Below are positions 40,447 through 51,191 of a stretch of 64,000 nucleotides of DNA, piece by piece (the stretch's first letter is position 1; each line of letters begins with the position of its first letter). The notes under the pieces were generated by a model. It was not told where the DNA came from, made no database searches, and saw only the letters and a program-made list of their open reading frames with translations. The stretch comes from Chitinophagaceae bacterium (GTDB lineage Bacteria; Bacteroidota; Bacteroidia; Chitinophagales; Chitinophagaceae), in contig JADKIE010000005.1 in assembly GCA_016721385.1 (NCBI GenBank), forward strand, positions 62,001 through 126,000, given 5' to 3'. The position numbers and the translations under genes are program-made.

Positions 40447-40812
40447 CTATCAGTCAGACTATCGCTTCGATTTAATCGGAGAGGAAAGTCCGGACAGCAC
40501 AGAGCAACACACCGGTTAATAGCCGGTTCCGATACAATCGGAAAGAAAGTGCCACAGAAAATTACTGCCCAGTAAAATGGGTTAAGGTGAAAATGTGAGG
40601 TAAGAGCTCACAGGTAGTTGTAGTAATACAACAATCGGGTAAACCTTGTGTGCTGCAATGCCACGTATATCAGCGCTCCATTAATTTGGTAAAGAGCGGC
40701 TCGTTCAATGTTGAAGGGTAGGCAGCAAGATGGTGTTAGTAATAACACTGCCAGATAAATGATAGTCTCCCGATTTTATCGGGAAACAGAATCCGGCTTA
40801 TTGACTGATAGA
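40447..40812 (+). ncRNA. rnpB: RNase P RNA
   Basis: Catalytic RNA that removes tRNA 5' leaders. About 366 bases. The ends CTATCAGTCA and TGACTGATAG pair. Conserved region I is present as GAGGAAAGTCCGGAC and region V as ACAGAATCCGGCTTA, with GGGTAAACC and GTGCTGCAATGCC between. Layout is bacterial type A. Bounded by a promoter element and a strong terminator. Confidence 0.95.
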
Positions 40813-40828
40813 ATTTTTAAGCAAACAA

Positions 40829-40858
40829 AAACCCCATTCCTTTAAAAGAATGGGGTTT
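40829..40858. terminator. Bidirectional terminator between rnpB and secDF
   Basis: AAACCCCATTC (40829-40839) and GAATGGGGTTT (40848-40858) form a perfect 11-bp stem with an 8-base loop. It sits between convergent rnpB and secDF, and A/T tracts flank both sides. Confidence 0.88.
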
Positions 40859-40877
40859 ACTATTGTAATATAAATTA

Positions 40878-43839
40878 TTATTTTTTTGCAGTTTTTACAG
40901 CAGGTTTCGAAGGCTCAATATGAATTATCTCAGCTTCGCCCAATGCTTTATCTTTAGCAAGGTCAACCAAAATTGGAGCTGCCACAAATATGGATGAATA
41001 AGTACCTGTAACAACACCAATTAACATTGCAAACGCAAAACCTCTGGTAACTTCACCACCAAAAATAAATAAAATTAATATGGTTAAGAATACCGTTAAC
41101 GACGTCATAATTGTACGGCTAAGTGTATCGTTAATAGCCTTATTAATGATGGTTCCTTTATCGGCACCTTTCATTTGTTTTGCATATTCCCTTACTCTGT
41201 CAAATACAATAACGGTATCGTTCATACTAAAACCAATTACAGTTAATACAGCTGCAATAAAGTGCTGATCAATCTCTAACGGGAATGGTACAATCTTTCT
41301 AAAGAATGAGAACACTGCTAAAGTTACCAATACGTCATGCAGTAACGCCACAATAGTACCGGCGCTGTATCTCCAATCTCTAAAGCGAATAAAAATGTAA
41401 ACGAAAATAATTAAGATGGCAAAGATGGTAGCTTTTACAGCACCTCTCTTTAAGTCATCCGAAATACTTGGTTGTACTGTTGTTTGTGCTTGAATGTATT
41501 TATTTTTAATAAAATCGGCATAAGTTATACCGGTAGGTAATACTTTTTTAAACCTTCGTAAAGTTTAGTTTGTACAGCACTGTCTGCATTATCAACTCCT
41601 TTTAAGTAAGAAGTTGTAATGTTTAAGTGCCTGCTGTCGCCTACTGTTTTAATGATTGGAAAATCGCCGAAAGCCGCTTTTAAATCATCTCTTACATCAT
41701 CATTTTTAACAGGCTTGTCAAACCTAACTTCATAGCTACGGCCGCCTTTAAATTCAACGCCCTCATCAAAGCCATTAAAGAATGCACCTATACCGGCTAA
41801 TAATACAAGGCCGGAAATCATATAAGCATATTTTCTGTATTCAATAAACTTATAGCTGGCATGCTTAAATATACGCTTAGATAAACCTGTAAAGTAGTTA
41901 AAATGGCGTTGCTTGTTCATCCAAGCCTCTGTAATTAACCTTGATACTAAAATACCACAGAACAATGATAATAAAATACCGATGATTTGTGTAGTAGCAA
42001 AACCCAGTACCGGACCTAATCCAAAATAAGCCAAAATAATAGCAGTTAGTAATGTTGTAACGTGTGCATCAATTACAGGTGGTAACGAACGCTTATAACC
42101 ATCATTTACTGCCTGCTGATATGATTTGCCTTTGGTTAATTCTTCTTTAATACGTTCAAAAATAATTACGTTCGTATCTACCGCCATACCAATGGTTAAT
42201 ACCAAACCGGCAATACCTGCTGCGGTAAGTGTAAAGCCCATAGCAGTAAGTACGCCAATAGTAAATAATAAGTTTAAAACTAATGCTATATTAGCTACCA
42301 TACCACCCGTATTGTAGTACAATAACATTAAGGCAAAATTACTATAAAGGATATTAAAAACGCCAGTGTACCGCCTTTTACGGCTTCTTTACCCAAAGTA
42401 GGCCCTACCACTTGTTTGGCAACAATTTTAGCAGGTGCGTTTACTTTACCGCTTTTTAAAGTGTTGGCTAAATCCTGAGCTTGCTCTACGGTAAAACTAC
42501 CTGCAATTTCGGAGCTACCACCCATAATTGGCTCGTTAATATTTGGAGCCGAGTATATCATATCATCTAATGCAATGGCAATTGGGCGGCCAACATTTTT
42601 TGTAGTTAACCTACCCCAAGTTTTAGCACCAAGTGGTGTCATATTCATCTTAATAGAAGGGCGGCTCATTTCATCAAAATCTTGTCTGGCTTCTTCAACT
42701 GCTTCACCTTCTAATGGAGCTCTATCTGTACCCGGTTGTAATTTTACAGCATATAATGGGAAATATCTAATGCCTTTATCGCTTTTTTCTTCTACACCCA
42801 ATAAAAATTTACAATCTGATGGTAAAGCTAATTTAACAGCATCGTTATTTAAGTAATCATTAAACTTACCTGTATCGCTTAAGCCAACACTACCAATAGC
42901 AGATGAATAAACCAGTTTACCCGTTTTTTGATCTTGCTGTGGATTAATAGGGTTTATAACCTGAAAGAAAGGGTTTACATTTTGTTTAGCAAGATTGCTA
43001 TCCTTTAATTTTACAGTATCCGAAACACCATTTAAATAATTTTGTAAACTGGCATCCGCAGCTTTTAAAGCATTTCCTAATTCATCTATACGGTACACTT
43101 CCCAAAATTGTAAATGTGCACTAGCTTGTAAAAGTTTTTCAACTCTTTCTACATTATCTACACCAGCAAGTTCAACATTTATAATACCTCTGTTTTCATC
43201 AAGGTTAATGCTTGGTTGGGCCACACCAAACTTATCAATACGCTTGGTTAAAATTTTGTAAGTTTCTTTAATGGCGCCATCTGCAATTTCTTTAAGTTTA
43301 GCAGTGGCTTGGGCATCCGTAGCGTTTACTTTTACTTCTTTACCTGCACCTGCAAATAAACCGGCTAATTTACCTGCACCATTTTGTTTAATGTATGCAT
43401 CGGTAAATAAGGTAATGTAATCTGCGTCGCTATTTACTTTACTGGCATTGGCCGCATTTAAGGCAGCTATTAATTGAGGGTCTTTGGCATTGTTACTTAA
43501 CGATTTTAACAAGCCATCTAAAGCAACATCCATAGTAACGCTAATACCACCTTGCAAATCCAAGCCAAGGTTAAGTTCGTTTTCTTTACATTTTTGATAA
43601 GACGAACCAAGATACATACTCTTATCTCTGGTGCTATCCAAAATGCGTTGCTTTCTAAAGTTTACAGCAGCATTAAAATCTTCGCCTTTTAAATCGGGGT
43701 TAGATTTTTTAATTAATTTTTCTGCCTGAGCTTTAACTTTACTTTCGTGGTTACGTACAGCCCATGTGTACGAAAGTTCCCAAAGCGATATCACAATCAA
43801 TGCAATGGTAAAAAACCATACCAAACCTTTCAATTTCAT
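40878..43839 (-). CDS. secDF: Fused protein-export subunit SecDF, two deletions
   Basis: About 987 residues in one chain, as in other Bacteroidota. Uses proton motive force to complete Sec translocation in the inner membrane. The SecD half has LGLDLQGGISVTMDV (D1) and TLKSGKVNAPAKIV; then GIAGLVLTIGMAVDTNVIIF with the conserved Asp-containing D4 motif; the SecF half starts near EGVEFKGGRSYEV and has VLTVIGFSMNDTVIVFDRVRE. Frame changes: a T run at ATTTTGCC near 42342 (one more T restores SFIVIFALMLLYY) and an A6 run near 41547 (one more A restores KKVLPTGITYADFIKNKY). Both are family-conserved joins, so the breaks are very likely errors. Confidence 0.93.
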
Positions 43840-43883
43840 AATACGTTACTTTTAGTAGTATTTTGTTCAATTTTAGAAGTGTG

Positions 43884-43891
43884 CAAAGATA
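43884..43891 (-). promoter_or_regulatory. -7 promoter element for secDF
   Basis: On the minus strand this reads TATCTTTG, a perfect TAnnTTTG match 45 bases before the secDF start. No clear TTTG -33 element. Confidence 0.5.
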
Positions 43892-43964
43892 GGGGAAAAA
43901 CCGATTGAGAATTTATGCTGGTTAATTTTAGAATTTTACGCATTTTGCAGTACAAATTAGTTTT

Positions 43965-45290
43965 ATGAAGCTTAAAATACATCAATTTATATATACTGTA
44001 ATTTATTTATTTGTTATAAGTGCTTGTTCGGCACCTAAAAAAGTACAAAATACTACAACTCAAACTGCAGATATGCCGGTTGTTCAAAAAGAAGATTTAA
44101 CTAAAACAAGTAAGTTTTTACAAGATTTGTTAAACAAATATCCGGCTCAAATGCAAAGCATTTTACAGCATAAGGACAGCAATAATGTACAAATTATTTA
44201 TACCACTATCGACAGAGGAAAAAACGGGTTAGCTAATTTAAAAAACTATTATTACAATGTAAACGAGGCTCATTATTTTTATCCGGCATCAACAGTAAAA
44301 TTTCCCATAATTATTTTGGCTTTGCAGCGGTTAAACGAGTTAAAGCTACATGGCATAGATAAAAATACCACCCTGCTTACCGAAGCAGGCACAGCCATGC
44401 AAACCGCTGTGTACAACGATCCTACATCGGCAGATGGAAGACCAACCATTGCACATTACATTAAAAAGATATTACTATATAGCGATAACGATGCTTTTAA
44501 TCGCTTGTACGAATTTTTAGGGCAAGAGTATATTAATGCTGAATTGCATAAAAGAGGTTATGCAGATGCACAAATTGTGCACAGGCTCAGTGTTTCTTTA
44601 CCCGAAGAAGAAAACAGAAAAACAAACCCGTTTAAGTTTTTAGATGCAGCTAATAATATTTTATACCAACAACCTTTGCAAACAAGTAAACTAAGTTATG
44701 CAAGCAGAAACGATAGTTTAGGATATGCCTACATGCAAGGAAACGGCTTAGTTCCTAAACCAATGGATTTTTCTAAAAAAAACCGAATTAGTTTAGAAGA
44801 TTTACACAGCATTATGCAAAGCATTATTTTTCCGGAAAGTGCCGCAGCAAAAAAAAGGTTTAATATTACTGAAGATGACAGACAATTTTTGCTAAAGTAT
44901 ATGAGCCAGTTGCCAATGGAAACAACGTTTCCGCCTAGCCCGGTTACCGCCAGCGATTCTCTGTATCCATTTTCAAAGCCTTACTTTTTTTCGGCTCCCC
45001 AACCAATTGATTTAAATAATATAAGGGTGTTTAATAAAACCGGCGGTGCTTATGGTCAGTTATTAGATGTGGCTTACGTGGTGGATTTTGATAAAAATAT
45101 TGAATTTTTTTTATCGGCTGTAATTTACTGTAACAGCGATGGAATTTTAAACGACGATAAATATGATTACAATACTGTAGGTTACCCTTTTTTTAGAAAC
45201 TTGGGTAAAATAATTTATGACGAGGAAGTAAACAGAAAAAGAAAAATTGTTCCGGACTTATCCGGGCTTAAATTTGTGTACGATAAATAA
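43965..45290 (+). CDS. Lipoprotein serine hydrolase related to class A beta-lactamases
   Basis: 441 residues. Lipobox LFVISAC at residue 21. Active-site blocks of the class A fold: YPASTVKFPI (SxxK, Ser 109), YSDNDAFNRLYEF (SDN) and NKTGGAYG (KTG). A large insert between SDN and KTG and the long form distinguish it from true beta-lactamases (about 290 residues). Probably a periplasmic penicillin-recognising hydrolase; enzymatic beta-lactam resistance cannot be inferred. No BlaI or BlaR gene adjoins it. Confidence 0.85.
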   Translation: MKLKIHQFIYTVIYLFVISACSAPKKVQNTTTQTADMPVVQKEDLTKTSKFLQDLLNKYPAQMQSILQHKDSNNVQIIYTTIDRGKNGLANLKNYYYNVNEAHYFYPASTVKFPIIILALQRLNELKLHGIDKNTTLLTEAGTAMQTAVYNDPTSADGRPTIAHYIKKILLYSDNDAFNRLYEFLGQEYINAELHKRGYADAQIVHRLSVSLPEEENRKTNPFKFLDAANNILYQQPLQTSKLSYASRNDSLGYAYMQGNGLVPKPMDFSKKNRISLEDLHSIMQSIIFPESAAAKKRFNITEDDRQFLLKYMSQLPMETTFPPSPVTASDSLYPFSKPYFFSAPQPIDLNNIRVFNKTGGAYGQLLDVAYVVDFDKNIEFFLSAVIYCNSDGILNDDKYDYNTVGYPFFRNLGKIIYDEEVNRKRKIVPDLSGLKFVYDK

Positions 45291-45388
45291 TCGGTTTTCG
45301 GTTTTGAGTTTTCTATTGGGTGTGTTGTAATGCAAACACTTTTTTAAATGGTAAGCTCTAAACAGTAAACATCAAACAGAAACAGAAT

Positions 45389-46579
45389 ATGCAACTATCA
45401 TCCAGACTATTACGCTTTAACGAACCCGAAACTTTAAAAATGGCTAAGCTTGGCAGAGAGCTTAGAGCACAGGGAATAGATATTACCGATTTAAGCTTAG
45501 GCGAACCCGATTTTGATACACCGCAACATATTAAAGATGCTGCTAAAAAAGCTATAGATGATAATTACAGCCATTATACACCTGTAGCAGGTTATTTAGA
45601 TGTAAGGGAAGCAGTTTGCCAAAAATTAAAGAGAGATAATAATTTAGATTATACACCCGATCAAATAATTGTTAGCACAGGCGCCAAGCAAAGTATTGCT
45701 AATGCTGTGTTAAGCATTATGGATATTGGCGATGAAGTAATAATTCCTACACCGTACTGGGTTACGTATTCCGAAATTGTACGATTAGGCCAAGGCGAAG
45801 TAAAGTTTGTAAATACGTCTATCCAAAACGGTTATAAAATTACTCCGCAAGAGTTAGAAGAAGCCATTACAGACAGAACAAGGTTGTTTATGTTTTCATC
45901 GCCTTGCAACCCAACCGGAGCTGTTTACAGCAAAGCCGAATTAAAGGCATTGGCAGAAGTGTTTAAAAAATATCCCAATGTATTTATAATGAGCGACGAA
46001 ATTTATGAGTACATCAATTTTGAAGGAAAGCACGAAAGCATTGCTCAGTTTGATTTTTTAAAGGATAGGGTAGTTATTATAAATGGCCTTAGCAAAGGAT
46101 ATGCAATGACAGGCTGGCGCCTTGGTTACATGGCTGCACATCCAACTGTTGCAAAAGCATGCGAAAAAATACAAGGACAATTTACAAGTGCAGCCACAGC
46201 CATTACACAAAGAGCAGCTATTGCCGCTTTAACCGGCGATATGAAGCCTACGTACGGTATGCTTAAAGAGTTTGAGCTTAGACGTAAAAGAGTAATGGAA
46301 TTAGTAGGAGAGTTGCCTTTTGTAAAATGCAGTGAGCCACATGGCGCATTTTATATTTTTCCTATGATAAGCCATTATTTTGGCAAAACCGATGGCGAAG
46401 AGGTAATAGATAATGCCGATGATTTATGTATGTATTTTTTAAACAAAGCACATGTAAGTACCGTAACGGGCAAAGCGTTTGGTGAGCCAAACTGCATTCG
46501 TATTTCGTTTGCAAATAGTATGGAAAATATTGAAAAAGGTTTTGCTAAAATTAAAGGAGCTTTGGAAAAATTGAAATAA
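45389..46579 (+). CDS. Aspartate/prephenate-type aminotransferase (class I PLP)
   Basis: 396 residues. Fold-type I: SSPCNPTGAVYSK, MSDEIYEYINFEGK (Asp to the PLP ring), and INGLSKGYAMTGWRLGYM with the Schiff-base Lys near residue 236; C-terminal CIRISFANSMENIEKG with the substrate-carboxylate Arg. The length is typical of subgroup I-gamma aspartate aminotransferases. Monocistronic. Confidence 0.9.
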   Translation: MQLSSRLLRFNEPETLKMAKLGRELRAQGIDITDLSLGEPDFDTPQHIKDAAKKAIDDNYSHYTPVAGYLDVREAVCQKLKRDNNLDYTPDQIIVSTGAKQSIANAVLSIMDIGDEVIIPTPYWVTYSEIVRLGQGEVKFVNTSIQNGYKITPQELEEAITDRTRLFMFSSPCNPTGAVYSKAELKALAEVFKKYPNVFIMSDEIYEYINFEGKHESIAQFDFLKDRVVIINGLSKGYAMTGWRLGYMAAHPTVAKACEKIQGQFTSAATAITQRAAIAALTGDMKPTYGMLKEFELRRKRVMELVGELPFVKCSEPHGAFYIFPMISHYFGKTDGEEVIDNADDLCMYFLNKAHVSTVTGKAFGEPNCIRISFANSMENIEKGFAKIKGALEKLK

Positions 46580-46670
46580 GTTTTCGACACAACTAATTAT
46601 ACCATCTTTTGAAATTAATTTTTTGAATAGCCAATAATGCTATTGATCCAATATTTCTTGTTACCTGATT

Positions 46671-47660
46671 CTATTCTTTAATTAGTTTTACAGTTTTAAT
46701 TCCTTGTTTTACAATATACAAACCGGCAGGTAAATCCATTATATTATTTTCGCCCATTTTTAAAAACTTAATTAGCTGCCCACAAATATTAAACAATTGG
46801 ATAGGCTCATTCGTTGCTGTTTGGATAATAAAATTGTTTTTTGTTACACGTGGGTAAACACTTAAGCCGGTAGCACTAAACTCATTTAATGTAACCACTA
46901 CAACGCTGTAAGAAAATTTGCCATCAACATCAATACTTTTCAATCTGTAGTAATTTTTACCATTTATCGGGTTGTAATGTGTAAAAGAATAAGTAGAGGT
47001 GTAGGATGAATTTCCTTTGCCTTTCACTTCTCCAACAGTAGAAAAATTTATGCCGTCTTTGCTATGTTCTATAACAAAAGTTTTATTATTTGTTTCGTAG
47101 GATGTATTCCATTTTAATAAAGAAATATTTTCTTGAGCAGCTGCAGAAAAATTTGTTAATCCAATTGCTAATGGACCTGCAGCACAAGTAATTGTTGTAG
47201 TGGGAATACCCGGACCAAATACGGTAATTTGTAAACTGTTACATCCTAAAGACGTTGGAGTTGCCGTAGCACAATCTGTAATGCTTCTGAAAGGATTGGT
47301 TGAAGTTGTTAATGTACCGGTATAGGTTGTAGAGGTTGAAGCAGCGCCAACTGTAGGTGCAGGAACAGTAATTGTAAAATATCCGTTGTTTTGACCACTG
47401 CAAATTATTTGAGGTTGTACTCCAATTGTGCCATTAAAGCAAGTATTTACACCTGTTACAATTAAAGTATAATTAAACCGAACATTATAATTGTAGCCAA
47501 AAGGGCAAGGTGTTGCACTTGGAATAATTGCAATTGGCGTAATATTAACTCTCACAGTATAGCCACAACTTGCAGAGGTAATAACACATTGTGCTTTTAA
47601 ATTATTTCCCCAAAAAACAAACGAAAAAATAAATACAAGTAAGGTTATAAAATGTTTCAT
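46671..47660 (-). CDS. Secreted T9SS cargo protein with type A sorting domain
   Basis: 329 residues. Signal peptide MKHFITLLVFIFSFVFWGNN. Cys-rich N-terminal half (ITSASCGYTVRV; NTCFNGTIGVQPQIICSG) then the fibronectin-like motif KWNTSYETNNKTFVIEHSKD and YYRLKSIDVDGKFSYSV, shared with the protein at 16698. The sorting domain begins LSVYPRVTKNNF and ends LPAGLYIVKQGIKTVKLIKE. No catalytic motif seen. Confidence 0.82.
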   Translation of the reverse strand: MKHFITLLVFIFSFVFWGNNLKAQCVITSASCGYTVRVNITPIAIIPSATPCPFGYNYNVRFNYTLIVTGVNTCFNGTIGVQPQIICSGQNNGYFTITVPAPTVGAASTSTTYTGTLTTSTNPFRSITDCATATPTSLGCNSLQITVFGPGIPTTTITCAAGPLAIGLTNFSAAAQENISLLKWNTSYETNNKTFVIEHSKDGINFSTVGEVKGKGNSSYTSTYSFTHYNPINGKNYYRLKSIDVDGKFSYSVVVVTLNEFSATGLSVYPRVTKNNFIIQTATNEPIQLFNICGQLIKFLKMGENNIMDLPAGLYIVKQGIKTVKLIKE

Positions 47661-47782
47661 ACAAAATAAGTTAAGGTCTTCTCATTTTGGTATTTACAGG
47701 CATTGGATTTCAAAGCAAAATTATAAGAATAAATATATAGACCTAACAATGCATTAAATAGTTGCATTATAACCTAAAATAA

Positions 47783-48231
47783 TTAAAAAGTAAACCTAGC
47801 AGAAAAACCAACACCTTCTGCTGCAAAACCAATTTTAGAGATAATATTTAACTCCGGTTTCCAATCCAGGCTTAGGTTTAAGGGAATGTTAGCAAATTTA
47901 TAATCTAAACCAACAATACCTGCTGCACCTAAATTACTTGTTCCGTTGCTAAAACCAACATAACCACCTGCGCCTATAAACCATTGTAAGTTATCTACTG
48001 CAATAGGTTTATGTATTTCATATAAGCCGCAAATGGCTGTGCCATCTCCAAAACTTAAAATACCTTCTACTGCATTGTTGCCAAAAAGTGTTTATATGTT
48101 ATACCATTTTTTACTGTAGGTATGCTGGAGCTAAGACGTACTCCAATAGCGTTTTTGTAAGAGCCATCTTGCCCAAAAACAACTATAGTAACTAATAGTG
48201 TAATTGTTAGGGATAATAAGTACTTCGTCAT
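47783..48231 (-). CDS. Small outer-membrane beta-barrel-like protein, one deletion
   Basis: About 149 residues when two frames are joined. Signal peptide MTKYLLSLTITLLVTIVVFG, then alternating hydrophobic strands (AIGVRLSSSIPTVKNGITYK; GGYVGFSNGTSNLGAAGIVG; LPLN-like PLNLSLDWKPELN) ending with an aromatic, FSARFTF, the usual C-terminal strand signal of outer-membrane barrels. The raw frame stops at about 48067; adding one T in the T5 run at CTTTTTGGC (minus, near 48087) gives HFFGNNAVEGILSFGDG and a continuous read to the TAA. The protein appears only when the break is repaired. Function unknown. Confidence 0.75.
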
Positions 48232-48327
48232 AAAATATTTTAAACAGATGTTAACCAATATTATGCCAGGCTTAAACAGTAACGGAAAAAAATAAATTTG
48301 ATGTGTTAAGGCTTTGCAAAAAAAATG

Positions 48328-49950
48328 TTATTCAAAAAGCTCCAACTTGTTTTTTGGACGGCGATAATCCCACCATTTAAAATTTTTCAATTCTTTTTTA
48401 TCAGCAGGTATTTGGCGTAAAGGATACATAACTCCATCTACATTATTTACAAATTTCACTTTGTTTAATTCTTTTTTTACAAAATAAATATCAATTACAT
48501 CGCCACTGCTTCTGTTCATGCCAATGTAAGCACTGTCGTTATCTTGTGGGTAAAAAATACTTTCAGCCGGTGAGCCCTTCACTCGTACATAATCTATTTG
48601 CCCATCTTTAAAATATCCGTTTAACGTACGTCCGGCAACTTGATTATACATTACTTTGTTGGCTTCATTAATTATTATGCCATTGTTAAAAACGTATAAT
48701 CGCTTTGGCTTTTGGTTTTGAGTGTACATGTGTATGGTATCGCCGGTAACTTGTGTATCATTGTTCCAAACAATGGGCGTACCAAATAACTTAAACGTAC
48801 TATCGCTGGTAGAGTAGTGCAGGCTATCGCTTACAGCTTGTAAGCTATCATTAAAAATACGTACATGATGAAAGGCAATAAAATAACGGATTGATGTATC
48901 TTTTGATTGAGTATTTAAAGTTGTTACTTTATTTAATGTATCCTGTTGTGTTGTTAATTTTCTTTCCAACGAATCGTATTTACGCAGGCCGGAATACAAC
49001 GTATCGGCTGTTATATAAGTGCTATCGTTTTCTTTATATAAAATCATTACAGATTTATTAGTTGCTAAAAAAGTATTTTTCTTCTTATCGGCAAAAACCA
49101 AACCACCTAATACCGTTACTTGATTAGCGCTATCAACTAATTTTGCATTTCCTTCCATTTGTAAAATGCCTGTTTTTTCTTCGTAAGCCATTTTATCGGC
49201 TATTAAAAAATAGTTACTGTCTTTATAGGCAGTTCTGTCAAAGAAAACAGCATTGCCCGTATTTAAATCGTACGTACCACTTCTGGTTTCAATTATACTG
49301 CCATCTTTGTTAATGATTTTTGTATAGGTTATAAAGTTGGCAATACCTGTTTTAATGTTATAGCGTAAACTATCTGTAGTAATATTATATTTAGGGTCTT
49401 TAAGGTGTACATTATTTTTAAAATATACATCTTTAGTATCTGCATAATAAACCCCTTCTTTACTGGTTAAAAGAGTACTGCCATTTACAATACGTCCGCC
49501 GTTTTTGTATGTGGCAATGCCTGTACGCAAATTATATTCTAAATCCTCGGTGTATAGTGTGCCTTTTTTATCGGTAAGGCGTACGTTCTTTTTTAAATAT
49601 GCTATTCTTTCCAAACCAATGTAGCGCAGATATTGTGCATAGGTGTGTATGCTGTCGTTATCGTTTATATGTATATTGCCAAAGGCTTCTAAAATATTGG
49701 TGCGTTGGTTGTAAGCGGCGCTATCGCAATTGGTGGTAGTTTTACCTTCGGTAATTATGACCTCACCGGCAGCGGTTTTAATGGTGGTGGCCGAGTCTAT
49801 TTGCTTTTCCCTAAGGCTTCGGGCTTGTTTTATTAATATTACTCTTGTGGTATCGTTAGGAGCAGATGGAGGAATTACTTGTTGAGCTGCAGGTTTATTT
49901 GCAAATGCAAGTACAAAACAAATGAATAAAAAATAAGTTGTAATCTTCAA
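48328..49950 (-). CDS. OstA-like (LptA/LptD N-terminal) periplasmic protein
   Basis: 540 residues with signal peptide MKITTYFLFICFVLAFANKP. Repeated beta-jellyroll OstA units: NCDSAAYNQRTNILEAFGNI, YTEDLEYNLRTGIATYKNG, ITADTLYSGLRKYDSLERK. Family knowledge: such proteins bind and pass LPS across the periplasm. It lies in a cluster with an MCE protein, an amidase and LptD, supporting envelope lipid transport. Frame intact. Confidence 0.83.
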   Translation of the reverse strand: MKITTYFLFICFVLAFANKPAAQQVIPPSAPNDTTRVILIKQARSLREKQIDSATTIKTAAGEVIITEGKTTTNCDSAAYNQRTNILEAFGNIHINDNDSIHTYAQYLRYIGLERIAYLKKNVRLTDKKGTLYTEDLEYNLRTGIATYKNGGRIVNGSTLLTSKEGVYYADTKDVYFKNNVHLKDPKYNITTDSLRYNIKTGIANFITYTKIINKDGSIIETRSGTYDLNTGNAVFFDRTAYKDSNYFLIADKMAYEEKTGILQMEGNAKLVDSANQVTVLGGLVFADKKKNTFLATNKSVMILYKENDSTYITADTLYSGLRKYDSLERKLTTQQDTLNKVTTLNTQSKDTSIRYFIAFHHVRIFNDSLQAVSDSLHYSTSDSTFKLFGTPIVWNNDTQVTGDTIHMYTQNQKPKRLYVFNNGIIINEANKVMYNQVAGRTLNGYFKDGQIDYVRVKGSPAESIFYPQDNDSAYIGMNRSSGDVIDIYFVKKELNKVKFVNNVDGVMYPLRQIPADKKELKNFKWWDYRRPKNKLELFE

Positions 49951-50104
49951 TGCGATATGCTCTTTTATTTATGCCCTGCAAGTTGCAAAAATAATTTTAT
50001 AAAAGAATGGTAAAGTTTTAAAGGAGTATTTAATACAAAGTACACTATTTACTAACTACTATTTACTAACTACTAACTACTAAATACTCACCACTCACTA
50101 TTGA

Positions 50105-51118
50105 CTATTGCTTTATATATGGCGCATTAATAGTATCGGGCAATGGAACCATTAATGGGGTTCCTTTATTTTTTTTACCAAAAACCGAGAACGAAATGTA
50201 GCGTTTAGGATTTGTTTTTACATCATCTAACAATAAATTTAATTTATTAGAGGTAGCTGTAAGATTATTATAAAGCTTGGTATCGTTTAAAAGCAAGCCT
50301 GCCGTTCCGGTATTAGTGTTTAATTTTCCTATGGTACCTTTTAATTCGTTGATGGTATTGTTTAAATTAGTAAGTGTTTTTTCAATATCCAGTTTCGAAA
50401 AATTTTCAGTTGTTTTATCCAGATTGGTCATTACTGCAGTTAGCTTATCGTTGTTGTTAGCTAAATTACCGGTAAAAGAACTTACGTTGTTCAGCGATTT
50501 AGCTAACGCTCCGGTTTGAGTATTCAATAATGTTTGTAACGATGCTGATGAAACAGTTAAGCTGGCCGTTGTTTTGTTTAAATTAGTTAACATAGCCTGA
50601 ATATTATTTTTTGCGTTGGCGTCTATCACACTATTTACATTCATTAAAACAGAATCTAATGATTTTACAGCGCCCTTTACCTGCGATAAAACCGGGTCAA
50701 TTCTGCCTAATGCAGCATCAAAAATGCCATCGCTGGGTTGAGTTAAAATAGTATCTACCTTTTTTAAATAAGTGTTTGCATCTCCTAATTTAATATCTAT
50801 GCTTGTTGTACTTAAGGGATTAGGTTTTATTAAAGCCGCCGAATTGGTTGGTATGTTTACTTCTTTGGTAAGATTAATAGTTACCAAAATTTCTTTCATG
50901 TTTTTATCGCTTTGTATATCATAGACACTACCAACCTGCATACCGTTAATAAATACCGGATTAGATTTTAATAAGCCCTGTACATTCGTATATTTTGCAA
51001 ACAACTGATGTTTATTGCTAAAAAAGGTTTTGCCTTTTAAAAAGTTAAAACCCAATACTAAAATAGTAAGGGCTATAACAGTAAGTACACCAATTTTTGT
51101 TTCGTTCGAAATCTTCAT
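50105..51118 (-). CDS. MCE/MlaD-family lipid transport protein
   Basis: 337 residues. N-terminal membrane anchor (IGVLTVIALTILVLGFNFLKG), then the MCE domain with LFAKYTNVQGLLKSNPVFIN, VGSVYDI and PTNSAALIKP. The rest is helical coiled coil rich in Asn/Leu/Thr with repeated LNKTTASL-type segments. MlaD proteins form hexameric substrate-binding rings in a lipid transport system; the partner ATPase and permease are not in the window. Confidence 0.88.
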   Translation of the reverse strand: MKISNETKIGVLTVIALTILVLGFNFLKGKTFFSNKHQLFAKYTNVQGLLKSNPVFINGMQVGSVYDIQSDKNMKEILVTINLTKEVNIPTNSAALIKPNPLSTTSIDIKLGDANTYLKKVDTILTQPSDGIFDAALGRIDPVLSQVKGAVKSLDSVLMNVNSVIDANAKNNIQAMLTNLNKTTASLTVSSASLQTLLNTQTGALAKSLNNVSSFTGNLANNNDKLTAVMTNLDKTTENFSKLDIEKTLTNLNNTINELKGTIGKLNTNTGTAGLLLNDTKLYNNLTATSNKLNLLLDDVKTNPKRYISFSVFGKKNKGTPLMVPLPDTINAPYIKQ

Positions 51119-51191
51119 AGCAGCTATTCTAAATTATTTTTGTTTGCAAGATGGCAAAATTTTGCAAGATGGGGGCTTAAAGTACTAAATA

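Noticed and set aside
43965..45290. Acquired beta-lactamase under the BlaI-like repressor
   Set aside because: It is over 20 kb from the blaI-like gene, is larger than class A enzymes and has no mobile context; kept as a beta-lactamase-related hydrolase.
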